NCBI RefSeq assembly: GCF_050433565.1
Contig: NZ_JBNPWZ010000002.1
Location: 124,001-188,000 of the forward strand
Direction: 5' to 3'
Length of the DNA: 64,000 bases
DNA from: Ornithinibacillus bavariensis
Lineage (GTDB): Bacteria > Bacillota > Bacilli > Bacillales > Amphibacillaceae
This document shows positions 45,570-54,111 of this stretch, in pieces; the first letter of the stretch is position 1, and the number at the start of each line of letters is the position of its first letter. Position numbers and translations under genes: made by a program. The notes beneath the pieces are model-generated. The model saw only the letters and a program-made list of their open reading frames with translations. It made no database searches and was not told the DNA's origin.

Positions 45570-45719
45570 ATGAGTAGACCAAAAGGACCAAAACAACAAA
45601 AACAGCCGAATCTTCCTTTAGGGCCAGAAATGCCTTATGGAGAAGGATTAGACGGCTCAAAAAAAGTAAAGAATAAAAATCATTCCCGCCAAAATCATAA
45701 TCCACACCATGATATGTAA
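45570..45719 (+). CDS. sspP: Small acid-soluble spore protein P
   Basis: A 49-residue protein with ribosome site GAAAGGAGG. The C-terminal half, DGSKKVKNKNHSRQNHN and then HHDM, matches SspP (CotL), a minor spore-core SASP; the N-terminal half is Pro/Gln-rich. In B. subtilis it is co-transcribed with sspO; here it is alone with its own terminator, 40 kb from sspO. A weak sigma-G-like -35 (TGAATA, 45514) is present, but no clear -10 was found. Confidence 0.85.
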   Translation: MSRPKGPKQQKQPNLPLGPEMPYGEGLDGSKKVKNKNHSRQNHNPHHDM

Positions 45720-45728
45720 AACCTTAAG

Positions 45729-45753
45729 AAGGCAGTCTTTAGACTGTCTTTTT
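45729..45753 (+). terminator. Terminator after sspP
   Basis: AAGGCAGTC / GACTGTCTT stem with TTTTT. Confidence 0.75.
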
Positions 45754-45834
45754 ACTTTTATGCCATTTTTTAATTGATTCCATTAATAGGTTAACCTATT
45801 ATGAGAACTATACTGATGAAAAGGGATTGGTAGA

Positions 45835-46233
45835 ATGAAAAAATTTTGGGAAGAGTTTAAGACATTTGCAATGAAGGGAAATGTACTAGATTTAGCTGTT
45901 GCTGTAGTGATAGGAACAGCTTTTAGTGCTATAGTTAATTCCTTGGTGGGAAATATTATAACTCCACTTGTTGGAATCCTATTTAATGGAATTGATTTCA
46001 GCAATGCAGTATGGACGATTCGCGGTGTAGCTATCCAATATGGAATATTTATACAGTCTGTATTTGATTTCTTTGTAATTGCTTTATCTATTTTTATTTT
46101 TATTCGTGTATTAGAAAAGTTTAGGCATAAAAAGAAGGAAGAAGAAACAGAAGAACCTAAAGTAGATCCAAAAGAAAAGTTATTGGTAGAAATTCGTGAT
46201 ATTTTACGAGAACAAAATGAAAACAATAAGTAA
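45835..46233 (+). CDS. mscL: Large-conductance mechanosensitive channel
   Basis: A 132-residue MscL. The first helix carries the family signature KGNVLDLAVAVVIGTAFSAI; the second membrane helix is VFDFFVIALSIFIFIRVL, followed by a charged C-terminal bundle (KEKLLVEIRDIL). It opens under hypo-osmotic tension to release solutes. It is followed after 12 bases by an MBL-fold gene and may share its transcript. Confidence 0.95.
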   Translation: MKKFWEEFKTFAMKGNVLDLAVAVVIGTAFSAIVNSLVGNIITPLVGILFNGIDFSNAVWTIRGVAIQYGIFIQSVFDFFVIALSIFIFIRVLEKFRHKKKEEETEEPKVDPKEKLLVEIRDILREQNENNK

Positions 46234-46245
46234 AGGGGAATTGTT

Positions 46246-47031
46246 ATGGTAGAAATTCACCATCCGTGGTTCACTGTCGAGGAGATTGATTCAACAACCT
46301 ATGCAATTAGTGAATATGGTCATTGGGAAAAAGTGCATTCATTTTTATTAATTGGAAACGAGAAAGCAGCTTTAATTGATACAGGATTAGGAATAGATAA
46401 TATGAAGCAAATAACGGATCAATTGACGGATTTGCCCATTGTGGTCATCACCACACATGTTCATGCTGATCATATTGGAAGCCATAGGGAATACGATACG
46501 ATTCTTGTTCATGAAGCCGAGGAGGATTGGCTTATCAATGGGATTAAGGGCTTAAGTATCGAACAGATAAGAAAAGATATTGGACGTGATATAACAAAAC
46601 CTACTCCTAGTAGCTTTCATCCGCATACATACACACCTTTTACTGGAATACCAACTGCTTTATTAACCGACGGTGACTTAATTGATTTGGGTGATAGGCT
46701 ACTCACCATTTTTCATACACCAGGGCATTCGCCAGGTCACATTTGCATTTTAGACAATGACCGTGAGTATTTATTTACTGGAGATTTACTTTATACTGGG
46801 ACGCCAATCTACGCATTTTATCCTACAACTGATCCAGAAGCATTAGTGAACTCCTTGGAGCGTATTTCCTTATTACAGGTTCAGCGCGTTTTTGGTTCGC
46901 ATAATGAACTAGGACTTGATCCAAGTATTTTACTTGAGGTACAGTCGTTAATTCAGGATCTTCGTGAAAAAGATGTTATTCGACATGGAACAGGTATCCA
47001 CGAATTTCAGAGGATAAGTGTGCGATTTTAA
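46246..47031 (+). CDS. MBL-fold metallohydrolase
   Basis: A 261-residue metallo-beta-lactamase-fold enzyme. HVHADHIGSH supplies the HxHxDH zinc motif; further ligands are THTPGHSPGH (written as HTPGHSPGHI) and GDLL. It belongs to the general hydrolase group; substrate unknown. It is in line with mscL and the DUF4269 gene (11-base gap). Confidence 0.85.
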   Translation: MVEIHHPWFTVEEIDSTTYAISEYGHWEKVHSFLLIGNEKAALIDTGLGIDNMKQITDQLTDLPIVVITTHVHADHIGSHREYDTILVHEAEEDWLINGIKGLSIEQIRKDIGRDITKPTPSSFHPHTYTPFTGIPTALLTDGDLIDLGDRLLTIFHTPGHSPGHICILDNDREYLFTGDLLYTGTPIYAFYPTTDPEALVNSLERISLLQVQRVFGSHNELGLDPSILLEVQSLIQDLREKDVIRHGTGIHEFQRISVRF

Positions 47032-47042
47032 AGGAGATAATT

Positions 47043-47570
47043 ATGTTTGATTCCTTAGAAGCATTAAGGACGGGAAATGATGTACAAAAAGGAGTATATA
47101 CGGCAATTATCGAGCTAGATGTAATAAGAAAATTGGCCATTTATAATCCATTTGTTTGTGGAACATTTCCAATCAATATTTATACGTTGCAATCGGATGT
47201 AGATATTATCATGGAAGTTCATGACTTCGAGCAATTTAAAACAGACTTAATAGTTTACTTCGGAGATAAAAATCAATTTCGGATTAAAGAAAAGAGGATT
47301 CGTGGTAGAAAAGTAATAAAAGCAAATTTCTCCTTTCAAGGCTTTGCTTTTGAATTATTTGGTCAAGCTCAAGCTGTAGAAGAACAATATGCTTATCTTC
47401 ATATGGTAATTGAACATAGGCTATTACAACAGTATCCGGAAAAGAGAGAAAACATTATAAAGCTGAAGTTAGATGGAATAAAGACCGAGCCCGCTTTTTG
47501 TATAGCCTTTGATATAGAAGGTGATCATCCATATGAAGACTTAATTTTTTATGGGAAGGGTCTTGGCTAA
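47043..47570 (+). CDS. DUF4269 protein (nucleotidyltransferase-like)
   Basis: A 175-residue protein matching DUF4269. NPFVCGTFPINIYTLQSDVD and DIIMEVHDFEQF resemble the nucleotidyltransferase-fold pattern (GxxP, then SDVDI). HRLLQQYPEK and the acidic end follow. It is probably a nucleotidyltransferase-like protein of unknown target. Ribosome site AAGGAGATAATT. Confidence 0.75.
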   Translation: MFDSLEALRTGNDVQKGVYTAIIELDVIRKLAIYNPFVCGTFPINIYTLQSDVDIIMEVHDFEQFKTDLIVYFGDKNQFRIKEKRIRGRKVIKANFSFQGFAFELFGQAQAVEEQYAYLHMVIEHRLLQQYPEKRENIIKLKLDGIKTEPAFCIAFDIEGDHPYEDLIFYGKGLG

Positions 47571-47593
47571 ATTTAATAATGATTTCCTATTTC

Positions 47594-47624
47594 AGAATGG
47601 CAATGGTTTGCCATTCTTTTTTTA
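47594..47624 (+). terminator. Terminator after the DUF4269 gene
   Basis: AGAATGGCAA / TTGCCATTCT perfect 10-bp stem with a T-run. Confidence 0.9.
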
Positions 47625-47734
47625 ATTATCTGTTTTCTCCGTCTCTAGACTGAAACTTTTTCAAACTAAGGGCTGTAGAATGAAAAATTGATAAAAGGTA
47701 CACTATGATTAGAAAATGAGAAGGGATGAGAGAA

Positions 47735-48721
47735 ATGGCTGTACCAATAGTTGAGGTGAAAAACCTTAAAAAGTCATACAAAAAGCGGAAAACAAAAGAA
47801 TACATAACAGCAGTAAATGATATTTCATTTACAGTAAATAAAGGGGAAATCTTAGGTCTTCTGGGGCCGAACGGGGCAGGAAAGACCACCACTATTAAGA
47901 TGATCTGTGGCTTAGTTGTTCCTGATAGTGGAGCTATTACGATCAATGGAATTGATAATCAGTCAAAAAGACTTCGTGCTCAGGAGCATATTAGTGCTGT
48001 TCTAGAAGGAAATAGGAATTTATATTGGCGGCTAACCGTTCGAGAGAATATGGAGTATTTTGCTGGTAATCGTGGGAAATCAAGAAAAGAGGTCACTAGT
48101 CAAATTGAGGAATTGTTACACCAGTTTCGTTTGAAGGATAAAGAAAATGAAATGGTTAATCGACTATCTCGAGGAATGCAGCAAAAATTGGCTATTGCGG
48201 TAGCGATGCTTGCAGGAAGTGAAGTTATTTTACTAGATGAACCGACACTTGGTTTAGATATAGAAACAGGATATGAGGTTCGTGAATTACTCCGTGAAAT
48301 TGTGAGGGAGCAAAAGAGGACAATTATTATTACCTCACATGATATGGATGTTATTCAGGATTTATGTGAGCGTACTGTGATCATTAATAGTGGAAAAGTT
48401 GTAACGAATGATCGAGTGGAAAATCTGATGAAACTATTTGAAGTAAGGGCATATGTAATTAAACTTGATGGGCATTTGAGTGAGGAGCAGCATCATCTGC
48501 TCTTAGAAAAATTCCCTCATCTAGTTTATACACCTGATACCTTCCAATCTACATTAGAGGTCGAGTTAACACAATCTCAAGACATTTATGAACTATTTGA
48601 TGTACTGAAGCTAGAACAAATTCCAGTGGATACAATTGACCGAAAGACAATTAATTTTGAACAAGTGTTTATGAAGATAGTGAAGGGAGAGACACAGGAT
48701 GCGGTTTCTGAACGTGCTTAG
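47735..48721 (+). CDS. ABC-2 exporter ATPase
   Basis: A 328-residue ATP-binding protein. ATG 47735 follows AGAAGGGATGAGAG; an ATG at 47726 is inside that site. Walker A GPNGAGKTTT near 50, signature LSRGMQQKL near 148 (LSxG), Walker B VILLDEPTLGLD near 170, and H-loop TSHD. The C-terminal 90 residues are an accessory domain typical of DrrA-type exporters. It overlaps the permease gene by 23 bases. Its substrate (drug, lipid or antibiotic) is unknown. Confidence 0.9.
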   Translation: MAVPIVEVKNLKKSYKKRKTKEYITAVNDISFTVNKGEILGLLGPNGAGKTTTIKMICGLVVPDSGAITINGIDNQSKRLRAQEHISAVLEGNRNLYWRLTVRENMEYFAGNRGKSRKEVTSQIEELLHQFRLKDKENEMVNRLSRGMQQKLAIAVAMLAGSEVILLDEPTLGLDIETGYEVRELLREIVREQKRTIIITSHDMDVIQDLCERTVIINSGKVVTNDRVENLMKLFEVRAYVIKLDGHLSEEQHHLLLEKFPHLVYTPDTFQSTLEVELTQSQDIYELFDVLKLEQIPVDTIDRKTINFEQVFMKIVKGETQDAVSERA

Positions 48722-49472
48722 TGCCAATATTCGAAGAGAATTTATCTTATTGAAACGGTACTTACCGAATACGATTGCAATGCTTGTAACCTTTTATGTC
48801 ATTTTCATTGGGATGTTTTTTGGAATTTCACTAATTGGAGATCCTACAACACAAGATGCAAATATCCAGTATGTCATTGTTAATTATATTTTCTGGTTTT
48901 TAGCGATGCTTGTCGTAAACGATATTGGTTGGCAGATTACAAACGAAGCAACACAAGGAACATTAGAGCAGTTAGGCATGTCACCAATGGGGATATGGAG
49001 AATTATGCTTTCAAGGCTTTTATCTACTACAATCGTTGAGTTTATAATAATTATTGGGCTTTTATATTTAAGTATGTTTACAGCTGGTCAGTGGTTAAAC
49101 ATTGATGTACTATCAATTTTACCAATACTAATTTTAACGTTAATTAGTATGTTTGGCTTGGGCTTAATTATTGCAGGCTTCACCATGATTATTAAGCAAA
49201 TACAGGCATTCTTACAAATTTTGCAATTCTTACTAGCAGGTTTAACCTTTGTGCCATTATCGGTAGCTCCATTCTTAGCATTTTTTCCATTTGTAAAGGG
49301 AGTTGACATGGTAAGAGAGGTCATGATCAATGGCACTACCATTACCGAATTTGGTGTTGGTGATATTTCTATTTTAGTGTTCAATGGATTATTTTACTTT
49401 GGGATAGGACTATTTATTTTCTTACGTTGTGAACGCTATGCAATGAGTAAGGGCTTACTAGCACATTATTAA
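48699..49472 (+). CDS. ABC-2 type permease
   Basis: A 257-residue membrane protein with six hydrophobic segments, from YLPNTIAMLVTFYVIFIGMF to the last near GLFYFGIGLFIF. NEATQGTLEQLGMSPMG is a typical ABC-2 loop. It pairs with the ATPase at 47735; the start ATG overlaps that gene, consistent with translational coupling. Confidence 0.88.
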   Translation: MRFLNVLSANIRREFILLKRYLPNTIAMLVTFYVIFIGMFFGISLIGDPTTQDANIQYVIVNYIFWFLAMLVVNDIGWQITNEATQGTLEQLGMSPMGIWRIMLSRLLSTTIVEFIIIIGLLYLSMFTAGQWLNIDVLSILPILILTLISMFGLGLIIAGFTMIIKQIQAFLQILQFLLAGLTFVPLSVAPFLAFFPFVKGVDMVREVMINGTTITEFGVGDISILVFNGLFYFGIGLFIFLRCERYAMSKGLLAHY

Positions 49473-49479
49473 GGTTTAC

Positions 49480-49516
49480 GATGGTATTCGGTCAACGACT
49501 AATACCATCTTTTTTT
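49480..49516 (+). terminator. Terminator after the ABC-2 exporter
   Basis: GATGGTATT / AATACCATC stem followed by seven T residues. Confidence 0.85.
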
Positions 49517-49564
49517 GAATCATTTTTCGTAATAGTTTCGTCATAGTTAAAGAGGGGAACATTG

Positions 49565-50128
49565 ATGAAAATGATTCGTTTATATACTATTTTAATCCTT
49601 GTCACGGTAATAGTATTGTCTATTCCAGTGACTAGCTCAGGATGCTCATGTGCGGAAAAGCAATCTGTTGAAGGTGAGTTCATGCAGTCTATGGCTGTTT
49701 TTCGAGGAGTGGTTATCGGAATAAAAGATACTAGCAATTCTAAAAGGGTTCTATTTGATGTATTCGAGAATTGGAAAGGTGCTAATCAATCACAAATCAT
49801 TATTCAGACAGGACTCCGAGGTGGGGATTGCGGCATTGACTTTCAAGTAGGTGAGGAATATTTAGTCTATGCAAGCGAACAGTTATTATCTGATTCTGAC
49901 AATTATTTGTCGACTGGTATATGTGATAGGACCATAGCTGTACAATCCGTTGAAAATGATTTTGATATTTTAGGCCAAGGTATGTCTCCAACCAAAGATG
50001 TGGAATTGGAGAAAGAATTTAATAGGGTTTTTCCTGAGTGGATGGTAACAGGATTTTGGACATTTGTTAGCTGTTTGGGAATTGTTGGTGTTTGGGCAAT
50101 CTGGAGCATCAGAAGAAAAGCGAAATAA
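49565..50128 (+). CDS. TIMP/NTR-like exported protein
   Basis: A 187-residue protein starting at ATG 49565 after AGAGGGGAAC. A signal peptide ends near the CSC (residues about 29-31). A Cys starting the mature domain (SSGCSCAEKQ) and AVFRGVVIGIKD with spaced Cys (GDCGIDF, GICDRT) recall netrin/TIMP-like OB-fold proteins of bacteria. A membrane segment near the C-terminus (VTGFWTFVSCLGIVGVWAIW) followed by RRKAK anchors it. In eukaryotes TIMPs inhibit metalloproteases; the role of bacterial relatives is unknown. Monocistronic. Confidence 0.65.
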   Translation: MKMIRLYTILILVTVIVLSIPVTSSGCSCAEKQSVEGEFMQSMAVFRGVVIGIKDTSNSKRVLFDVFENWKGANQSQIIIQTGLRGGDCGIDFQVGEEYLVYASEQLLSDSDNYLSTGICDRTIAVQSVENDFDILGQGMSPTKDVELEKEFNRVFPEWMVTGFWTFVSCLGIVGVWAIWSIRRKAK

Positions 50129-50230
50129 AAATCTCAGCGAATTTCCTTAAAATTAGGTTATTGTCTGATACAAGTATCCGTCACTTGTCATAGGTTAATA
50201 GTGAACTTATCACAAGAAAGGGGAAACCAT

Positions 50231-50644
50231 ATGAGACATCGTTGTGGTCCACATTGTGGATGTAAGAAAACCATTGTTCATCCAACTATATGTAATGTCG
50301 TACAAAATTGCACCGAAGAATTTGTTGAGCATATCCATCCTTCTCATACAACTGTAATGAATCATCATCATATTCATAACCAACATGTATTCCCACACTC
50401 CACATCTGTTGTGAATACAGTTGATAGTTCTAATTCATTCGGAGGAGCGTTTGAAGTTCCATCTAGTCCAGGAGTAATGGGACCAGGAGTAGGACCAGGA
50501 ATGCTGGGTCCTGGAATAGGTCCAGGCATGGGTGTAGCACCTGGAACTGCAGGAATGATGGGTCCGGGGATGGGCCCTGGGGGAATGATGGGTCCAGGCA
50601 TGGGATTCGGCCCTACAGGTGTAAATCCAATGCTAGGAGGATAA
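50231..50644 (+). CDS. cotD: CotD-like spore coat protein with Gly-Pro-Met repeats
   Basis: A 137-residue His/Cys-rich coat protein. ATG 50231 follows AGAAAGGGGAAACC; an upstream ATG lacks a site. The N-terminus, HRCGPHCGCKK, then HPTICN, HIHPSHTTVMNHHHIHNQHV and FPHSTSVVNT, matches the B. subtilis CotD pattern (HIHPQHTTNVNHQH, FPHT). The last 55 residues are a collagen-like run of GPG, GPGM and MGPG repeats not present in B. subtilis CotD. CotD is an inner-coat protein made in the mother cell. A terminator follows. Confidence 0.85.
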   Translation: MRHRCGPHCGCKKTIVHPTICNVVQNCTEEFVEHIHPSHTTVMNHHHIHNQHVFPHSTSVVNTVDSSNSFGGAFEVPSSPGVMGPGVGPGMLGPGIGPGMGVAPGTAGMMGPGMGPGGMMGPGMGFGPTGVNPMLGG

Positions 50645-50652
50645 CTTCCTTG

Positions 50653-50687
50653 AAAAAGAGTCGACTATGGAGTCGGCTCTTTTTCAT
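50653..50687 (+). terminator. Terminator after cotD
   Basis: AAAAAGAGTCGACT / AGTCGGCTCTTTTT stem with a short loop. Confidence 0.85.
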
Positions 50688-50789
50688 TGCTGTTTCCATC
50701 ATAAAAAATGATATTTGAGGATAAAGTTTTATAAAAGTATGGGATAATGTATGTATTAGTTATTCTTGAAAAAGGATGTGCAATTCCCA

Positions 50790-51344
50790 ATGAAGGTACT
50801 ATCTGTTACTGGGTATAAGCCAAGGGAAATAAATATTTTTAAAGAAAATGATCCTAAGATTGCTATTATAAAGGCAGCGATTAAAAAACGATTAATCGGA
50901 TTCATAGAGGAGGGATTGGAATGGATTCTTCTTTCCGGGCAAATGGGAGTGGAGCTATGGACAGCTGAGGTAGCATTGGAATTAAAGGAGCAGTATGATA
51001 TTCAAATTGCTCTCATCCCACCCTTTGAAAATCAGGATGAGCGTTGGCCGGAGGATTTAAAATTTAAATACGAGGAACTGACGATGGTAGTGGATTTTTA
51101 CCAGCCTCTGTACAAAGGTGAATATAAGGGACCATTTCAATTTCGCGCCAAAAATAAATGGTTGGTGGAAAAGAGCGATGGTTGCCTAATTTTAATCGAT
51201 GAAGAATATCCAGGTAGTAATCGGTTTTTTTATGAAGAAGCAAAAAAGGCGAATAAGGATTACCCGATATTTTTGATAACCCCAATGGACTTAGATGATA
51301 TGGTGGAAGAGCTGCGGATGGACGATCCGGATTATTGGAATTAG
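50790..51344 (+). CDS. ypsA: YpsA-family SLOG protein
   Basis: A 184-residue protein of the YpsA/DUF1273 family, a Rossmann-like SLOG fold that binds nucleotide or related ligands. ATG 50790 is chosen because MKVLSVTGYKPREINIF is the usual family start; the frame is open from TTG 50766. LLSGQMGVELWTAEVA and IALIPPFENQDERWPE are conserved. In B. subtilis YpsA affects cell division, and here gpsB is not adjacent. Confidence 0.88.
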   Translation: MKVLSVTGYKPREINIFKENDPKIAIIKAAIKKRLIGFIEEGLEWILLSGQMGVELWTAEVALELKEQYDIQIALIPPFENQDERWPEDLKFKYEELTMVVDFYQPLYKGEYKGPFQFRAKNKWLVEKSDGCLILIDEEYPGSNRFFYEEAKKANKDYPIFLITPMDLDDMVEELRMDDPDYWN

Positions 51345-51388
51345 AAAGAATCATTTATATCGGAATAAAAATAAGGGAGTTGAGGTAT

Positions 51389-52282
51389 ATGAAGAAATTT
51401 CCTGTTCTTTATACCGCTAGATTGAGATTAATAGAAATTCATCAAGAATTTGCAAACGATATTTACGATATTCTCTCTAATGATGAAGTCACCAAATATT
51501 ACGGTCGTAATAGCTTGAAATCGTTAGAGGAAGCAGAAGCAATAATTGATCACTTTCAATTAATTTTTGAAGAGGGTCGTGGGATGCGATGGGGCATTGC
51601 TTTGAAAGAGGATGATCAATTGATTGGAACTATTGGTATACATAATTATGTTCCTGGTATGAAAAGGGCTGAAATAGGATTTGAACTTCATCCAGAATAT
51701 TGGAGAAAAGGAATTTTAACAGAAGCGCTTACTAGGGTTTTAGAATATTGCTTCATAGAGTTAGATATTTATCGTATCGGGGCAATTACTTATCCGGCGA
51801 ACGATGCGTCCAATGGACTATTAAAAAAGGCGGGGTTTAAAGAAGAAGGAATTCTCCAAGGCTATCTTTATCAACATAATCAACATAATGATGCCTACGT
51901 ACTCTCCTTATTAAAGCCAGAGTGGAGGAAGAAAAAGTATGAGCAGGATGCTCCTATTTCGTATACAGACCATTTAACAGAGATTGTTAAACGTTCAGAA
52001 GCAGCCGGTGATTTTGATAACCTCCCTGGAAAAGGAAAACCTCTTGATCTCGGCCCTAGCTTTCTAAACCCATCAGAGGCACAGCTGTATAAAACCTTAA
52101 AGGATAATCATGTTCTTCCAAAATGGGTTGAACTTGCCAATGAGATTGATAGATTGAAGGAAGGATTGATGGGGTTAGAAGGTAAAGATAGACGATTACT
52201 AATTAAAGAGATTAATAAAAAAATCAAAGCATATAACTACGCCTGCCCGCCCTCCTTGCAAAAAAACAAGGTGAGTGATTAA
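51389..52282 (+). CDS. GNAT acetyltransferase fused to DUF1992
   Basis: A 297-residue two-domain protein; ATG 51389 follows GGGAGTTGAGG. Residues 1-180 are a RimJ/RimL-type GNAT (LYTARLRLIEI, then EIGFELHPEYWRKGILTEAL and ANDASNGLLKKAGFKEEGIL), which moves acetyl from acetyl-CoA to an amine such as a protein N-terminus. Residues about 205-290 are DUF1992 (FDNLPGKGKPLDLG, LPKWVELANEID), normally a separate protein of about 120 residues. The join is in one open frame without internal start context. The acceptor is unknown. Confidence 0.85.
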   Translation: MKKFPVLYTARLRLIEIHQEFANDIYDILSNDEVTKYYGRNSLKSLEEAEAIIDHFQLIFEEGRGMRWGIALKEDDQLIGTIGIHNYVPGMKRAEIGFELHPEYWRKGILTEALTRVLEYCFIELDIYRIGAITYPANDASNGLLKKAGFKEEGILQGYLYQHNQHNDAYVLSLLKPEWRKKKYEQDAPISYTDHLTEIVKRSEAAGDFDNLPGKGKPLDLGPSFLNPSEAQLYKTLKDNHVLPKWVELANEIDRLKEGLMGLEGKDRRLLIKEINKKIKAYNYACPPSLQKNKVSD

Positions 52283-52325
52283 GGAACTAGTCTTAGACTA
52301 AGTCTGGTTTAAATGAAAAAGAAAA

Positions 52326-52345
52326 GAGTGGGTACAAACCCACTC
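52326..52345 (-). terminator. Terminator of the DUF1906 gene
   Basis: GAGTGGGT / ACCCACTC 8-bp stem; on the minus strand the following bases are CTTTTCTTTTTC. Confidence 0.7.
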
Positions 52346-52348
52346 CGA

Positions 52349-53218
52349 CTACCATAGAACTTCGAGTATATTTCCGATAAATAGGTTTGTGTCAATATTG
52401 CAGGTTTTTCCTTCGATTGCGTATTGCCAGCCGTAGAGTTTGGAATTTTCTGGTCCTTGTGGATCATATTTTGGAGCGTCTTCCTTTGTGGTGATTTCTG
52501 CTTGAGGATAGGCTGTCCATACAATGGTATTCTCTTGTGCTTCCTTATCCATGGAATTGTAAGCTTTTAATAGATCACTATCTTTATCAAAAACTCCGTA
52601 TACTGCCGGTTGATAGCTTGAGTCTGCTAGTGTTGTATACCAGCCTTGAATGAATTCTGCATCAACTGGATAATTTGGTTCAATATCTAAAAAAATAGCC
52701 ACACCTTTTGGTACACCAAGCTTATTTGCCATAGCGATAGCATTTTTCGCATGTTCCACTCCGTTATCATGACCAGTTGCGTCTTCTACATGGTTGTAAA
52801 CGATAAGGATTTTAATATTAGATTCATGCAAAAGTTTTACTTCATTACTGTCTAAGCCAGCGGAAACACCTTCTTTGTCTCCAAGATAGCGTCCCCATAT
52901 AGTCGGTTTTCCATAGTTGTCAATAACACAGCCGAGGAAATCACTGTCGGTATACGTTGCAGAATCAACACCCCAATGAATTTCATCACTTTTATCATCT
53001 TGTTTGTTATCCTTATCTAAATTTTCTTTATCATTGTTTTTAGTAGCATCTTCCTTATTTTTGCTTTCTCTTCCTTCTACATTATTTTCTTTTTCCGCTA
53101 TTTCGGAGTTTTGAGCTTTATGAGTTGTTTCCTGTGGCGTATAAAAGAAGTGAAGCAGGATGGGGATGGTAATAATAATCACCAAGCTTATCAGGGTAAA
53201 AAGTTCGTACTTTCTCAT
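52349..53218 (-). CDS. DUF1906 glycoside-hydrolase-like exported protein
   Basis: A 289-residue protein. An N-terminal membrane segment (LFTLISLVIIITIPILLHFF) is followed by a Lys/Asp/Asn-rich linker of about 50 residues and a DUF1906 (Rv2525c-like) domain from about 80: HWGVDSATYTDSDFLGCVI, then GYGKP-like NYGKPTIWGRYLG, IYNHVEDATGH, VAIFLDIEPNYPVD and YGWQYAI. Such domains have a TIM-barrel glycosidase fold; the enzyme site is acidic (FLDIEP). It acts outside the cell, probably on wall or capsule polymers. Ribosome site AAGGGAGG. Confidence 0.8.
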   Translation of the reverse strand: MRKYELFTLISLVIIITIPILLHFFYTPQETTHKAQNSEIAEKENNVEGRESKNKEDATKNNDKENLDKDNKQDDKSDEIHWGVDSATYTDSDFLGCVIDNYGKPTIWGRYLGDKEGVSAGLDSNEVKLLHESNIKILIVYNHVEDATGHDNGVEHAKNAIAMANKLGVPKGVAIFLDIEPNYPVDAEFIQGWYTTLADSSYQPAVYGVFDKDSDLLKAYNSMDKEAQENTIVWTAYPQAEITTKEDAPKYDPQGPENSKLYGWQYAIEGKTCNIDTNLFIGNILEVLW

Positions 53219-53389
53219 AGTTAAACCTCCCTTCTTCCCCTATAGCAGTGTATTTCTGGAAGGGACGATAGGTGTGGGCAATCTTCGAAAACAGCTCTAA
53301 CTTATTGGAACTTTACTGCAGGAAAAGGGATAAAATTGTCGAAATAAATAGATAGAGGAAGAAATAAAACATAGAAGAGGAAATGCATA

Positions 53390-54100
53390 ATGAATCGAAT
53401 TGACCATATACGTAAAGAGGAAAAAGCTTATCACGATTTTTGTTATGACAACTATACTTTATTTGAAGGTGGATCTTGGTTGCATAAACCAGTCAGTACA
53501 GTTGTTGAATTATTGCCATTGTTTGCTAGCTATAAGAGGGTGAATGTTCTTGATTTAGGTAGTGGGGTAGGACGTAATAGTATTCCAATCGCGGAATGGA
53601 TTCGAGAGGCGGATGTATTAGGCAAGGTTGTTTGTGTTGATTTGTTAGATTCGGCAACGGAAAAGTTAAGAACTTATGCTAAACAATTTCATGTTTCGAC
53701 GCTTATTGAACCAATCAAATCCACGATTGAAAGTTATTACATTAAGAAAAGTGCGTTTGATTTCATTGTAGCTGTTTCAAGCCTAGAGCATGTAGAATCT
53801 GAAGTCGCACTGCATACGGTATTAAAAGACATGGCAGCTGGAACTAAGTCTGGAGGGATTAATTGTATTATTATTAACTCCGACCTTGAAGAAATTGATG
53901 TGGAAACTAGTAAAAAACTAGATGTAAAAGTGGAAGTGAATCTTTCCACTGAACAAATGAATCACATTTTAGAAAATAACTATAAAGGATGGACCGTATT
54001 AAAAAGTCTTGTGAAGCAATTAGAGTATAAGATTACTCGAGGTGAACGTGAGATATTGCTGAGAACGAAAGCCATCACCTATGTCGTAAAGAATAATTAG
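53390..54100 (+). CDS. SAM-dependent methyltransferase
   Basis: A 236-residue class I methyltransferase. VLDLGSGVGRNSIPIAEWI is motif I, VVCVDLLDSATEKL the acidic motif, and FDFIVAVSSLEHVES the motif IV region. Substrate unknown. It is the first gene of a tight three-gene unit with a Nudix hydrolase (11-base gap) and a nucleoside-phosphorylase-like gene (6-base gap), so it probably works on a small molecule or nucleotide in the same pathway. Confidence 0.85.
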   Translation: MNRIDHIRKEEKAYHDFCYDNYTLFEGGSWLHKPVSTVVELLPLFASYKRVNVLDLGSGVGRNSIPIAEWIREADVLGKVVCVDLLDSATEKLRTYAKQFHVSTLIEPIKSTIESYYIKKSAFDFIVAVSSLEHVESEVALHTVLKDMAAGTKSGGINCIIINSDLEEIDVETSKKLDVKVEVNLSTEQMNHILENNYKGWTVLKSLVKQLEYKITRGEREILLRTKAITYVVKNN

Positions 54101-54111
54101 GAGCGGGTAGT

